Part shown: positions 7,524 through 16,544 of the stretch, piece after piece
Position numbering within the stretch: the first letter of the stretch is position 1
Layout: the number at the start of each line of letters is the position of its first letter
Origin: RBG-16-66-20 sp035308765
GTDB taxonomy: Bacteria > Pseudomonadota > Gammaproteobacteria > Burkholderiales > SG8-39
Assembly: GCA_035308765.1 (NCBI GenBank)
Contig: DATGGA010000002.1
Location: 1-28,236, forward strand
Length of the DNA stretch: 28,236 nt
Direction of reading: 5' to 3'
Translations under genes and position numbers: made by a program
Notes under the pieces: generated by a model
Seen by the model: only the letters and a program-made list of their open reading frames with translations
What the model was told of the DNA's origin: nothing
Database searches by the model: none

Positions 7524-9470
7524 CTACAAGATCTTGACTGGGCGCGACGCGGCGAAGCCCTGATAGCCTGACAGCCCAAGATCCGCAAGCACCGGAATCA
7601 AGTCTTCATTTTCTATTGCTTGCGCGTATATACCGATGTCCAGAGGTTGCGCGATCCGCACCAGCGAAGCGACCAGGAAGCGGCAGTCCTCGTTGCCTGC
7701 AATCTCCCGGGAATAGCCCGGGGACAGCTTGATGTACTGCGGCCGCAGCGCATGAACCAGCATGAGCGATTCCTGGAGCATGCCGAAATTGTCAAGCGCA
7801 AAGCGCGCGCCGCGGCGCCGCACTTCGCCGCTGAAGCGTCGCGCCAGATTCCAATCCTGCATGGCGCCGAACTCGGTCATTTCAAAAACCAGCCGGGCGG
7901 CAAGAGCGGGTCTGGCGTCCAGCAGTGCGAGCATGCGCCGGTTAATCTCCGGATCCGCGATCGTCTGAGCCGCCACATTTAGCGCGACCATGGGCTGGCC
8001 CGGGCTCCGCGACAGGTAGTCGAGGATCTTCTCCAATACGCGGCAGTCGAGGCGTCCGATCAGTCCGTGCCGCGCCGCCATCGGCAGGAACTGCGCCGCT
8101 GGAATCGGCTCGTCCTGCGCCCCGAGCAATCGGACCATCAACTCGGAGTGCACCGGCATCCGGCCAGGCAGTCCGAACACCACTTGGGCGAAGAGCGCGA
8201 TCCGGTCTTCTTCCAGGCAGCGCTCGATCAGCGCTTTCCAGGCCTGCGATCCGGAAGCGACCGATGATTGATCGAAGGTTTCGATATCGTACTCATTGTT
8301 CCCTTTCTGATGCGCCCGCTCCACCGCATGGTCCGCCGAGGCGAGCAGCGCCGAAAATTCCGGCAGCGCGCCTTCCCGGCGTGTTGCGCCACAGTGAAAG
8401 TGCAGTTCCGACTCGAGAGCCTCTTCGTTCAGCACCTGCGCGATGCGGCTGCATACCGCCTCGACCAAACTCCGCAACGCGCCTGCCTCGATGTTGACGA
8501 CGGCAAACGCGAAGCCGGCGCCGCCCATCCGCGCGCAAACAACAGCTCTGTCCGCGCCGGCAGTGACCAGCGCGCCGGCTAGTTTGGCAAGTACCTCGTC
8601 GCCGCGCCGGTAGCCGACCTTCGCATTGAACTCGCCGAAATTCCGGATCTCGACCAGCGCCAGCGCGCCGGAGTACACGTCGCCGGTGGACTGGATCAGC
8701 GCCTGCAGCTGGCGCTCGAAGCCGCGGCGGTTGTACAGGGAGGTGACAGGGTCGATGAACGCTTCGCGGCGCAGCGCCTCGGCGCGCGCGGATTCCTCCG
8801 CAATCATCTGCCTGATCCTCCCGGACATCGCGTTCATGGCGGCCACGACCCGCGAAAGTTCCCGTGCCCGGGGCTGCAAGGCGATGGTGGTGAAATCCCG
8901 CTCGCCGATCGCGACTGCCACGCGCTCGATCTCCCTCAGCGGCCGCAGCAGCATCGCGAGAAAGCCGCCGACCGCCGCTATGGCAACCACATAGACGAAC
9001 AGGAGCCATGCGACGGTCTGCAGGCCCGTGCTCCAGAGCTGCCGATAGGCGAAATAGGGCTGACTGACCACCACGACCCGGCCGAGCTCGCGCCAGCCGG
9101 AACTCACCAGCGATTGCGCCCCCGGCGAGGGGATCGGGAACAGGTTCCTGAACCATTCCGGTACGCCGTCCTCGCTGCGAGGGAGCACTTTGCGCACCAC
9201 GATTTCACCGCCCGGCGACAGAACGCGGATTTCCTGGAAGTAGCCGCGGTCGAAGACCGGATTCAGCAGCGTTTCGACCAGGTCCCTGTTCTCCAGGCTG
9301 CCGAGCGCAGCCAGGCGAATCGAAAGGGAGGTGGCCGCCTCCTGTGCCTGGGAACTCATCTGCGCCTGAAGCTGGACGCGGGCGTTCGCGAGATAGATCG
9401 CCTCGACGCCGGCGAGCAGCGCAAGGAATACCAGCGATACGCCGAGGATCAACTGCTTGAAGAGGGTCAT
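7524..9470 (-). CDS. lapD: LapD-like c-di-GMP receptor with degenerate GGDEF and EAL domains
   Basis: Inner-membrane receptor that, when c-di-GMP is bound, sequesters the periplasmic protease LapG and so keeps a LapA-type adhesin on the surface. The 648-aa product begins MTLFKQL like known LapD proteins and has TM1 (about 3-24), a periplasmic LapD_MoxY domain (25-148) with the conserved SGWRELGRVVVVSQPYFAY stretch including W126, TM2 (150-175), HAMP (176-225), a GGDEF domain whose motif is GGAGF (316-320) and an EAL domain whose motif is SEL (442-444). Catalysis by either domain is therefore unlikely, as expected for a receptor. A GTG at 9479 is an alternative start. It follows lapG by 34 bp. 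Confidence 0.93.
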   Translation of the reverse strand: MTLFKQLILGVSLVFLALLAGVEAIYLANARVQLQAQMSSQAQEAATSLSIRLAALGSLENRDLVETLLNPVFDRGYFQEIRVLSPGGEIVVRKVLPRSEDGVPEWFRNLFPIPSPGAQSLVSSGWRELGRVVVVSQPYFAYRQLWSTGLQTVAWLLFVYVVAIAAVGGFLAMLLRPLREIERVAVAIGERDFTTIALQPRARELSRVVAAMNAMSGRIRQMIAEESARAEALRREAFIDPVTSLYNRRGFERQLQALIQSTGDVYSGALALVEIRNFGEFNAKVGYRRGDEVLAKLAGALVTAGADRAVVCARMGGAGFAFAVVNIEAGALRSLVEAVCSRIAQVLNEEALESELHFHCGATRREGALPEFSALLASADHAVERAHQKGNNEYDIETFDQSSVASGSQAWKALIERCLEEDRIALFAQVVFGLPGRMPVHSELMVRLLGAQDEPIPAAQFLPMAARHGLIGRLDCRVLEKILDYLSRSPGQPMVALNVAAQTIADPEINRRMLALLDARPALAARLVFEMTEFGAMQDWNLARRFSGEVRRRGARFALDNFGMLQESLMLVHALRPQYIKLSPGYSREIAGNEDCRFLVASLVRIAQPLDIGIYAQAIENEDLIPVLADLGLSGYQGFAASRPVKIL

Positions 9471-9504
9471 GGAATCCACGCTTCGCCGTACCGTCCGGCG
9501 CCCG

Positions 9505-10206
9505 TCAATAAGTTAGTTCACGCGCCAGCTTGTCCAGAACTTCGCGCCACTTGCGAATGGATTGCGCGTCAAAGCGGACCGCGAGGCCCCCCTTCTGGGA
9601 AAACGTCAAATCATCGTCGTTGAAGGTATATACGGGCATGAGGTCGGGCCGTTCCGAGGCGGGCTGGATGCTGCCTTCGAGATTGTCCAGAATGAGGGGC
9701 TCCGCGCCGGGCGACGGGTAGTAGGCGAGCACCATGTGTGCGCCGTCGGCGCGCCAGGTCTGCGCATAGACCATGCGCAGCCTGCTTACCGGCACGCCCA
9801 GTTCCTTCAGCGCGAAATACTTCGCGATCGCGTAGTCCTCGCAGTCGCCGCCGTTGCTCGCCAGGAACTCCGCCGGCGTCGCCCAGTAATCCTCGACGCC
9901 CCAGTGGACCAGGTCGGTGATCGAAGGCAGGCGGTTGAAAAATCCGTTCACCGGGCGCAGCAGGTCGGCTTCGCTCGAATTAGCCGGGCCCTTCTCCACC
10001 CGGGCTGCAGTACTCCGGACGAACTCTTTCCAGCCTTCGAGACGCCCACGGGCGCCTTGCCCAAAATGGCGCACCATGTAATCCATCAAACCGGGCGTGA
10101 TGCTGCGTGAGAACCCAAGCTCGCCACCCGCGGCGAACACGAGCCCCGTCAACACGGCGCAAAACAAAACGGGCGCGCGGTGAATCAATGCGCGTCCCGG
10201 ATGCAT
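9505..10206 (-). CDS. lapG: LapG-like periplasmic cysteine protease
   Basis: Bacterial transglutaminase-like cysteine proteinase (BTLCP) that cuts the N-terminal retention module of LapA-type adhesins to trigger detachment. The 233-aa product has an N-terminal signal/anchor segment, the catalytic cysteine in GGDCEDYA (C122) with flanking acidic residues D121 and E123 that match the calcium site of LapG, histidine in GAHMVLAYY (H157) and aspartate in LILDNLEG (D174). It is the first gene of a lapG-lapD operon, so protease and inhibitor are co-expressed. No adhesin or type I secretion genes are in the window. The start has no clear Shine-Dalgarno, but an upstream start is not available. Confidence 0.93.
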   Translation of the reverse strand: MHPGRALIHRAPVLFCAVLTGLVFAAGGELGFSRSITPGLMDYMVRHFGQGARGRLEGWKEFVRSTAARVEKGPANSSEADLLRPVNGFFNRLPSITDLVHWGVEDYWATPAEFLASNGGDCEDYAIAKYFALKELGVPVSRLRMVYAQTWRADGAHMVLAYYPSPGAEPLILDNLEGSIQPASERPDLMPVYTFNDDDLTFSQKGGLAVRFDAQSIRKWREVLDKLARELTY

Positions 10207-10320
10207 TCGCCCGCGTCACGTCGACCGTAACTCTCTCCGCCGTCCTGCCAAATCTTCACACTGTCAATGTATATCAATATTGCGTGGCACAATGACCCTA
10301 ATATCTCTATAGTTCCTCGC
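10207..10320. promoter_or_regulatory. divergent promoter region between lapG and the PilZ-like gene
   Basis: The part from about 10250 to 10320 is clearly AT-richer than the genes on either side, fitting control DNA rather than coding. On the + strand TATAGT at 10308-10313 ends seven bases before the ATG at 10321, with TGGCAC 17 bp further upstream as a weak -35 candidate. There is no Shine-Dalgarno sequence before 10321. I cannot place a convincing promoter for lapG on the minus strand. Confidence 0.5.
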
Positions 10321-12000
10321 ATGGCCGCATTCAATCTCAAACGCTTCCGCGACCTGGCGTTCGGCCGCGCCCCCCTGCCGGATCATCCGATGCGCAGCCT
10401 GGAAGAAGCGCGCAGGATGCTCGCGCTGCTCCCCGAGGACGACTCGGAATCCAGCCTTGCCGACCTGACGCGCTGGACGGTGTCGATGAACGGGATGGAA
10501 GCGTTTACCCCGGGACGGCGCGCCCGCGTGCTTATGCTGATTGACGACGCAGCCCGGACCCACTGGCGCGCGCTGGGCGCGCGCTACCTCGCGCCTCATG
10601 GGGTACCCACGGAATACCGCGACGGCGACCCGGCGATCTTGCGCGCGCTTTACGACAGCGCATCCGAGCTTGCCAACGGCTTTGCAATCACGCTCGATGC
10701 GTCCGAACACAGCTCGCAGTGGGTGGTGGAAAACCAGGCGCGGCTGATGATTCGCAGCATGCGCTGGCTAGGGCGGCGCCTGGCGCTGGCTCACATGCTG
10801 CAGGCGCCCCACACGCCCGCGCTCTGGGAATTGCTCCACCGGCGCCGGGAAATTGCCGAGGTGCGCGGCATGGCGGCCACCGCCATGCCGGCATTCGAAG
10901 GCGTCAAGTACAGCACCTCGGTCAACCGGGAATACCTCCGCGCCTTGCTGCTGGAACTTGCCGCGCCCGATTCCGTGCGCGTACGCCAGGTGGAACTCAT
11001 CTACCGGATCGCGGCCCGCATAGCATCCACCGCCAAGCTGGAATACGGACCGACAAGCGAAACCGCTTTCGCGGTGATTCCGGCCGGGGATGCCCGCCCG
11101 GTACCGGTGGACCGGTTCAAGCCCGGCGCGGCAGCGCCGCTGTACATAAATACCGTCAACTGCCTGCCCCGGCTGCGTGCCGCCCTGGAACGCGACATGG
11201 GCCGCAATCCCAAGGACGAAGACAGTCTGTTCGGCCGCGGCTTCACGATACATGAGCGGAACACGGCCGTGGCGCGCCTGCTGGAGTACTGGGGCCTGAA
11301 TCCGCCGCAGCGGCGCAACCGCAGGATCCCGCTTGCGCTTGCCGCCCGGGTCGTGAGCGGCTTCAGCAACGTGCTGGGCGTCGTGCCCACGCTCGCGGGA
11401 ATTCAGTCCAAACAGGGGAGTGAAGCTTCGCGCAGCGCGCTCCGCCTGCTGCTCAGCGAAACCAGCAAGAGCCTGAAGCGTTCGAAGGTGAAGGCCGCGC
11501 GGGTCGAACCTGCACGCGTGATCGATGCGAGCGCCGGCGGGCTCGGGCTCGCCATCCGGCACGCCGACGCCACGTGGGCAAAGCACGGGATACTCCTCGC
11601 CGTGATGATCGAACCAGGCAAGGACTGGTTCGTCGGCGTGCTGCGGAGGATTTTCTCGATCGACGAGGAACTGCGGCTGGGCATCCAGATCCTGAGTCCC
11701 AAGCCGCGCAAGATCCTGCTGTATGCGCCGACGACGCGGGACCACATGGTGTGGGAAGAAGCGATTCGAGGCGAGAAAAACTTTGAGGAGAATTTCCGCC
11801 ACGGCATCCTGCTCGAACCGCAAGAGCTGCCCCTAGCGGCGGCCGACCTGCTCCTGCCCCCCGGCATGGTGACAAAAGGCTCCCAGTTCAATCTGCCGCT
11901 ACCGTCCGGACAGCAGCGCCTCTCGATTGCCCGCCTGCACGTCGACAACGAGTTTTTCCAGCGCGTCCTGGTTGAATCTCTGGGCATGGCGCGAACGTGA
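10321..12000 (+). CDS. uncharacterised protein with a C-terminal PilZ-like motif
   Basis: I do not recognise this 559-aa protein as a named family. It is predicted soluble, rich in Arg and Ala, with no signal peptide or membrane helix. The N-terminal two thirds look largely helical. Around residues 378-406 an RSALR pentapeptide is followed 26 residues later by DASAGG, which fits the PilZ pattern RxxxR-N(20-30)-(D/N)xSxxG; beta-like segments follow (LLAVMIEPG, VGVLRRIFSI, LRLGIQIL). A role as c-di-GMP effector is inferred from this and from its position divergent from lapG-lapD. An earlier ATG at 10267 would add 18 residues from AT-rich, promoter-like DNA and is less likely. Confidence 0.8.
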   Translation: MAAFNLKRFRDLAFGRAPLPDHPMRSLEEARRMLALLPEDDSESSLADLTRWTVSMNGMEAFTPGRRARVLMLIDDAARTHWRALGARYLAPHGVPTEYRDGDPAILRALYDSASELANGFAITLDASEHSSQWVVENQARLMIRSMRWLGRRLALAHMLQAPHTPALWELLHRRREIAEVRGMAATAMPAFEGVKYSTSVNREYLRALLLELAAPDSVRVRQVELIYRIAARIASTAKLEYGPTSETAFAVIPAGDARPVPVDRFKPGAAAPLYINTVNCLPRLRAALERDMGRNPKDEDSLFGRGFTIHERNTAVARLLEYWGLNPPQRRNRRIPLALAARVVSGFSNVLGVVPTLAGIQSKQGSEASRSALRLLLSETSKSLKRSKVKAARVEPARVIDASAGGLGLAIRHADATWAKHGILLAVMIEPGKDWFVGVLRRIFSIDEELRLGIQILSPKPRKILLYAPTTRDHMVWEEAIRGEKNFEENFRHGILLEPQELPLAAADLLLPPGMVTKGSQFNLPLPSGQQRLSIARLHVDNEFFQRVLVESLGMART

Positions 12001-12004
12001 GTGC

Positions 12005-12030
12005 GCGCCGGCGAGCAAGCTCGCCGGTGC
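12005..12030. terminator. GC-rich hairpin between convergent genes
   Basis: An inverted repeat with 11-bp arms (one G:U pair) and a four-base CAAG loop lies directly after the stop of the PilZ-like gene and before the stop of the convergent EAL gene. It could stop transcription from both sides. There is no T tract on either strand, so it is not a textbook intrinsic terminator and may instead be a REP-like element. Confidence 0.4.
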
Positions 12031-12054
12031 TGGACACAGAAGGGTTTGCGCAGG

Positions 12055-15000
12055 CTAGCTTTGGTCGCGCAGCCGCGGGGTCAGTTCTTCCATGGGCACC
12101 GGCTTGCTGAAGAGATAGCCCTGCATCTGGTCGCAGCGCAGCAGGCGCAGCATCTTCGCCTGGTCTTCCTGCTCCACGCCTTCTGCCACGACGTCCAGCC
12201 GGAGCGAATGCGCGAGCGAGATGATCGTCTGCACCAGCGTCATGGTGTCCGGATTGTTGAGCATCGTCATGATGAACGAACGGTCGATTTTCAGGGTATT
12301 TACCGGCAGCTTTGCAAGGTAGCCGAGCGAGGAGTAGCCGGTGCCGAAATCATCGATCGAGATCTTCATGCCGAGTTCCCGCAGCGCCTTGAGCTTCTTG
12401 ATATTTCCCGCGACGTCTTCCATCAACAGACTTTCCGTGATCTCCACGTCGATCGCGGTCGGGTTGGCGCCGCGCGCGATCGCCTCCTTGACCACGTCGA
12501 CGAAATCGCGCTGGCGCAGCTGGATCGCGGATACGTTGACCGCGATGCGGGGTGCGGGCACGCCCTGCCGCAGCCAGTGGCCGTGATCGAGCACGGCGCG
12601 TCCCAGCGCCCAGGCGCCGACCTGCAGTATCAGCCCGGTCTCCTCCAGCAAAGGAATGAACAGCCCGGGAGGGACCAGGCCGCGCTCGGGGCTCTGCCAG
12701 CGGATCAGCGCTTCGACGCCTACAATGTGCCGCGTTTCAAGTTCCACCTTGGGCTGGTAGTGCAGGACGAATTCCTCCTTTTCCAGCGCCTGCCGAAGCT
12801 TGTTCTCGAGCGAGAGGTTTTCCGCTATTCGCGCCGTCATCTCGGGCGCATGGAACGTAATCCGGTCGCCGCCCTCCTTGCCCTTGCGCAGCGCCGCTTC
12901 CGCGTTCCGCAGCAGCACTTCGGCCTCGGTGCCGTCGCCCGGGAATAGCGCGACACCAGCTTTCGCGGAGATCCGCAGCTCCGTGCCGTTCACCTGGAAA
13001 GGTCCGTCGAAGCATTTCCGGAGCGCGTCAGCCGCGATGCGGCCCGCTTCGGATCTTCCCTTGACCGTCCCCAGCAGAAGAGCAAAGTGGTCGGCGCTGA
13101 TCCGGCTCACGCCCGCCGGACCGGCGGCGATCTTCAGGCGCTCCGAGACCAGCTTGATCAGCGCGTCGCCCGCCTGCCGGCCGAGCGACTCGTTGATCGT
13201 CCTGAGGCGTTCGATGTCCAGCATCGCGAGCGCGAACTTCCCGTCAACCTGCCCTGCGGCATTGATCGACTGGTTTACGCGATCGAGGAACAGCGCGCGA
13301 TTCGCCAGCCCGGTCAGCTGATCGTAGAAGGCGAGGTGATCGAGTTTTTCCTTTTTCTCGATATGGTCGATTGCGAACGCGATGTCGCCCGACAGTTCGG
13401 TCAGGAGCTTTACTTCCTCTTCGTCGAAGAACCCGGCCTCGAGGGCTACCAGCGTCAGCGTGCCGACCACTTCGCCGGACACGAGCAGCGGCAGCACGAT
13501 CACGGACCGTAGGCCCTTCTCGAGCATTTCGTTCTTCAGCCGAATCCTCGGGTCGCGCTCGACGTCGTTCGAAATCACGGGGAGGGCGTCCCGGATCGCC
13601 TGTGCGGCAAGCGTGTCCCTCTCTGGTGAATCCGCGCCAACGTTGATCTTCAGCCGCGGGGCGTGTTCGCCGCCGATCCCATGCCACGCGACCGACCGCA
13701 ATTGCAGCGTTTTGCGGTCGAGCGTCCCGATCCAGGCGAGCCCGAATCCGCCCGCCTCGACCGCGATGCGGCAGGCTTCGCGGAACAGTTCATCTGTGTT
13801 GGATACCCTGACGATCAGGGTGTTGATACCGCTCAATACGGCATACACGCGATTCTGCCGTCTGATCCGATCTTCGGCCTGCTTTCGCTCGGTAATGTCG
13901 CGGCCGATCGTAACGATCACCGTCTCCCCGTTCGTCTGGAGTGCTCGCCGGTGAAGCTCGGTCCATCCTTCGCTCTTGTCGCTCCTGACGAAGAGACGCT
14001 CCTGTCTCACTCCCCGATCACCAGCGGCGATGACATCGTCGTATTCGCTCTTGATCTGCGGGGGATCCATGGGAAACACGTCCTGCGGTCCCATCTGCAG
14101 CAGTTGATCGCGGGGGTAGCCCAGCCGCCGGCAGGCCGTATCGTTGAGGTAGACAAAGCGCATCGTCGCCGGGTCGGTGAGATATATCGAATCAACGGAC
14201 ACATCCATCGCCTGCCGGAATCGGCTGATTTCCCGCTCGGCGGCGAGCCGAGCCCGAATGTCCCGCGATACTGCCGTGATGAGCCAAGTATCGCCGGAGC
14301 GCAAAACGTGTCGAGTCGACTCGAAGGGTAGATGCGAACCGTCCTTGCACAGGTAGTAGCTGTTCATGCCGCCGGCGCGCGAGGGATTCGCGATCAGTTC
14401 GTCATATGATTTTTCGAAATGCTCCCGGCTCCCCGGCAAAATGTCCTGGGGACCCATGCCAAGGAGCTCTTCCTTGGTATAGCCGAGCAGCCTGCATGCG
14501 CTCGCATTGACGTCCACATAGCGCATCGTCGACCGGTCGATGATGAGGATCATGTCCGCGGAGTTGTCCAAGGCGAGCCGGAATCTCTCCGAAACTTCCG
14601 CGGCTCGTTTTTCCCCGGTCACGTCCTGCATCGTGCCGAACCAACGCGTCCTGCCTGCAGTATCGGTCGTGCCCTGGATGGGCTCGATGACCTGCCGGAT
14701 ATGAACCCATGCACCGTCGCCGCGTCGCAGCCGGTACTCGACGTCCACGCGAGTTCCTGTGGCGCCAGCCTCGATACTTTTGCCGCGAAATATCTCCCGG
14801 TCATCGGAGTGCAGAAGCTTGAGCCACTCGCGCGTACTGCCTGGCATCTGCGCGGGCTCCACTCCGATCAGCGCAGGCAGGGTTTCCGACCAGCTTTCGA
14901 AGGAGCCATCCGGCCCCGTGATGACATGCGCGAGCTTCGCCATTGCCTGTGCGCGGTGCAGTCTCGCCTCGCTTTCCCGGAGCGCGTCCTGGGCGCGCCT

Positions 15001-16128
15001 GCGATCGGTTCCTTCCACCTGCAGCGTAGCCGCGTGGCGCTGCACCACATGGTAGAGCATGAGGTTCTCGTAGAGCAGCGCGAGCTTGGTCGCCATGATG
15101 CCGGCAAGTCGCTCGTCCTCGATGCTGAATTCCTTCGCACCCGGTTTGTCGGCAAAATAGAGCCAGCCGTAGGCCCTGTCGGCAGATGCGACCGGCACGG
15201 CGAGTACATTGCGAACCGGTGGATGCCCGGACGGAAATCCGTCCGCGTCCGCGTCTGCATCGAGGCTGCGCCCGCGTATCGGTCTGTGACCGGATAGCAT
15301 GGATCCGAGGACGCCACTGCGGCCATTGCTGCCGGTGCGATAGATTTCCGCCTCGATGCCCTTGGCGTAGACGTGGCGGAACGCCGCTTCCTGCTCGTCG
15401 AGTATCGCGACCGCGGCAAATTTGGACTCGACGATGTCGCAGGCGGCGGCAAAAAACAGCCGGACCAGCTTTGCCGGATCGCGCTCCGACGTCATCTCCA
15501 TGCCGACTTCGATCAGCGCCGACAGCCGCGACATGACACGCTGTAGAGCGCCGACGTCCGTAGACAGTTTCTTCGACAGCCCCCTTGCCAGGTCGCGCTG
15601 CGCGATAAGTTTCTCGCTGTGTTCGATGACCTCGTCGAAGCCCAGTTTCACCGCCTGCAAATCCTTGACGTAGCGCTTGGTGGTGTCGTCGGGCCGGTCC
15701 GGCCTGCCTGCGTCGGCAATTCCCTGCTTCGCGGCGGCCGACAACGCGGCGACGGGCGCCTCGACACCCAGCGCCTTGTTCACCGCCGCAAGCATCTCCT
15801 GCGGCTCACAAGGCTTCGGCAGAACGATCTCGACCCTGCACGACCGCGCCAGCGCGTGGGCCTCCGGCGCGCTGTAGGTGGCGGTATAGAAAATCACCGG
15901 CGTTCGCGCCAGCTCAGGGTCGTTTCTGATGTGCTGCACGTACTCAAAGCCGTCCATGTTGGGCATCAGGATGTCCGTGATCACCAGCTGCGGGCGCTCG
16001 GTGCGCGTCAACTCGAGCGCCTGCGCGCCGTCGCTGGCTTCCAGCAGCCGGTGGCCGCCGTAGCCCAGCAGGGTCGTAAGGAACTGGCGGTTGCTGGCCC
16101 TGTCATCGACGATCAGGATCGTTGGCAT
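12055..16128 (-). CDS. multi-sensor response regulator with degenerate GGDEF and intact EAL (probable c-di-GMP phosphodiesterase)
   Basis: The 1357-aa predicted cytoplasmic protein reads REC (1-122; D8, D9, phospho-acceptor D52, K105), a linker helix (150-200), GAF (200-360), three PAS units (about 385-510, 515-630, 635-750), a second GAF (760-925), GGDEF (930-1090) and EAL (1105-1350). The GGDEF signature is SADHF (1011-1015), so cyclase activity is unlikely. The EAL domain keeps EALIRW (E1139), NVSAIQL, EITES, IDDFGTGYSS, KIDRSF and VVAEGVE, so hydrolysis of c-di-GMP is expected. It is the last gene of an operon with a kinase and a single-domain regulator, making D52 a likely phosphorelay endpoint (inference). 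Confidence 0.93.
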   Translation of the reverse strand: MPTILIVDDRASNRQFLTTLLGYGGHRLLEASDGAQALELTRTERPQLVITDILMPNMDGFEYVQHIRNDPELARTPVIFYTATYSAPEAHALARSCRVEIVLPKPCEPQEMLAAVNKALGVEAPVAALSAAAKQGIADAGRPDRPDDTTKRYVKDLQAVKLGFDEVIEHSEKLIAQRDLARGLSKKLSTDVGALQRVMSRLSALIEVGMEMTSERDPAKLVRLFFAAACDIVESKFAAVAILDEQEAAFRHVYAKGIEAEIYRTGSNGRSGVLGSMLSGHRPIRGRSLDADADADGFPSGHPPVRNVLAVPVASADRAYGWLYFADKPGAKEFSIEDERLAGIMATKLALLYENLMLYHVVQRHAATLQVEGTDRRRAQDALRESEARLHRAQAMAKLAHVITGPDGSFESWSETLPALIGVEPAQMPGSTREWLKLLHSDDREIFRGKSIEAGATGTRVDVEYRLRRGDGAWVHIRQVIEPIQGTTDTAGRTRWFGTMQDVTGEKRAAEVSERFRLALDNSADMILIIDRSTMRYVDVNASACRLLGYTKEELLGMGPQDILPGSREHFEKSYDELIANPSRAGGMNSYYLCKDGSHLPFESTRHVLRSGDTWLITAVSRDIRARLAAEREISRFRQAMDVSVDSIYLTDPATMRFVYLNDTACRRLGYPRDQLLQMGPQDVFPMDPPQIKSEYDDVIAAGDRGVRQERLFVRSDKSEGWTELHRRALQTNGETVIVTIGRDITERKQAEDRIRRQNRVYAVLSGINTLIVRVSNTDELFREACRIAVEAGGFGLAWIGTLDRKTLQLRSVAWHGIGGEHAPRLKINVGADSPERDTLAAQAIRDALPVISNDVERDPRIRLKNEMLEKGLRSVIVLPLLVSGEVVGTLTLVALEAGFFDEEEVKLLTELSGDIAFAIDHIEKKEKLDHLAFYDQLTGLANRALFLDRVNQSINAAGQVDGKFALAMLDIERLRTINESLGRQAGDALIKLVSERLKIAAGPAGVSRISADHFALLLGTVKGRSEAGRIAADALRKCFDGPFQVNGTELRISAKAGVALFPGDGTEAEVLLRNAEAALRKGKEGGDRITFHAPEMTARIAENLSLENKLRQALEKEEFVLHYQPKVELETRHIVGVEALIRWQSPERGLVPPGLFIPLLEETGLILQVGAWALGRAVLDHGHWLRQGVPAPRIAVNVSAIQLRQRDFVDVVKEAIARGANPTAIDVEITESLLMEDVAGNIKKLKALRELGMKISIDDFGTGYSSLGYLAKLPVNTLKIDRSFIMTMLNNPDTMTLVQTIISLAHSLRLDVVAEGVEQEDQAKMLRLLRCDQMQGYLFSKPVPMEELTPRLRDQS

Positions 16129-16139
16129 GTCGTTTCCGG

Positions 16140-16541
16140 TCAGCGGCGGTTTAACGGAAATCCGGTGCGCATCCCGGGCGGCAGATAGTGCTCGGCCTGT
16201 GCGACGAACTTCTCCGGGTCGATCGGCTTCGACAGGTAGCCGTCAAAGCCGGCGTCGATGACCTTCGTTTGGTCCCCCGGCGCCGAGAATGCGGTGACGG
16301 CGACGATCGGGATGGCGCGCGTGGCCGCATCGCTGCGAAGCTGCTGCAGCACTTCGTAGCCGTCCAGCACCGGTATCTGCAGGTCACAGAGGATGAGGTC
16401 GGGCCGTTCCTTGCGGGCCATGCGCACGCCTTCGCCGCCGTCAGTAGCCGATGAGACGCGATGACCGGCTGCCTTCAGCAGATACTCGACCAGCTTGAGG
16501 TTGGCCGCGTTGTCCTCCACGATCAGGATTCTCGCCGGCAT
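16140..16541 (-). CDS. single-domain response regulator (CheY/DivK-like)
   Basis: The 133-aa product is a lone receiver domain: ILIVEDN (acidic pair E9 and D10), phospho-acceptor D53 in LILCDLQIPVLDG, the conserved T in IVAVTAFS and the lysine in LSKPID. There is no output domain, so it must act by protein contact or as a phosphate shuttle. It begins three bases after the upstream kinase stop and ends 11 bp before the start of the REC-EAL protein, which implies one transcript and a kinase to regulator to phosphodiesterase relay (inference). Confidence 0.93.
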   Translation of the reverse strand: MPARILIVEDNAANLKLVEYLLKAAGHRVSSATDGGEGVRMARKERPDLILCDLQIPVLDGYEVLQQLRSDAATRAIPIVAVTAFSAPGDQTKVIDAGFDGYLSKPIDPEKFVAQAEHYLPPGMRTGFPLNRR

Positions 16542-16544
16542 GGC

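Noticed and set aside
7524..9470. LapD-like protein as an active diguanylate cyclase/phosphodiesterase.
   Set aside because: Both signature motifs are lost (GGAGF, SEL) and the gene partner is lapG, so a receptor role fits better.
10267..10320. Earlier ATG of the PilZ-like gene.
   Set aside because: The segment is AT-rich and promoter-like, and the 18 extra residues do not resemble the rest of the protein.
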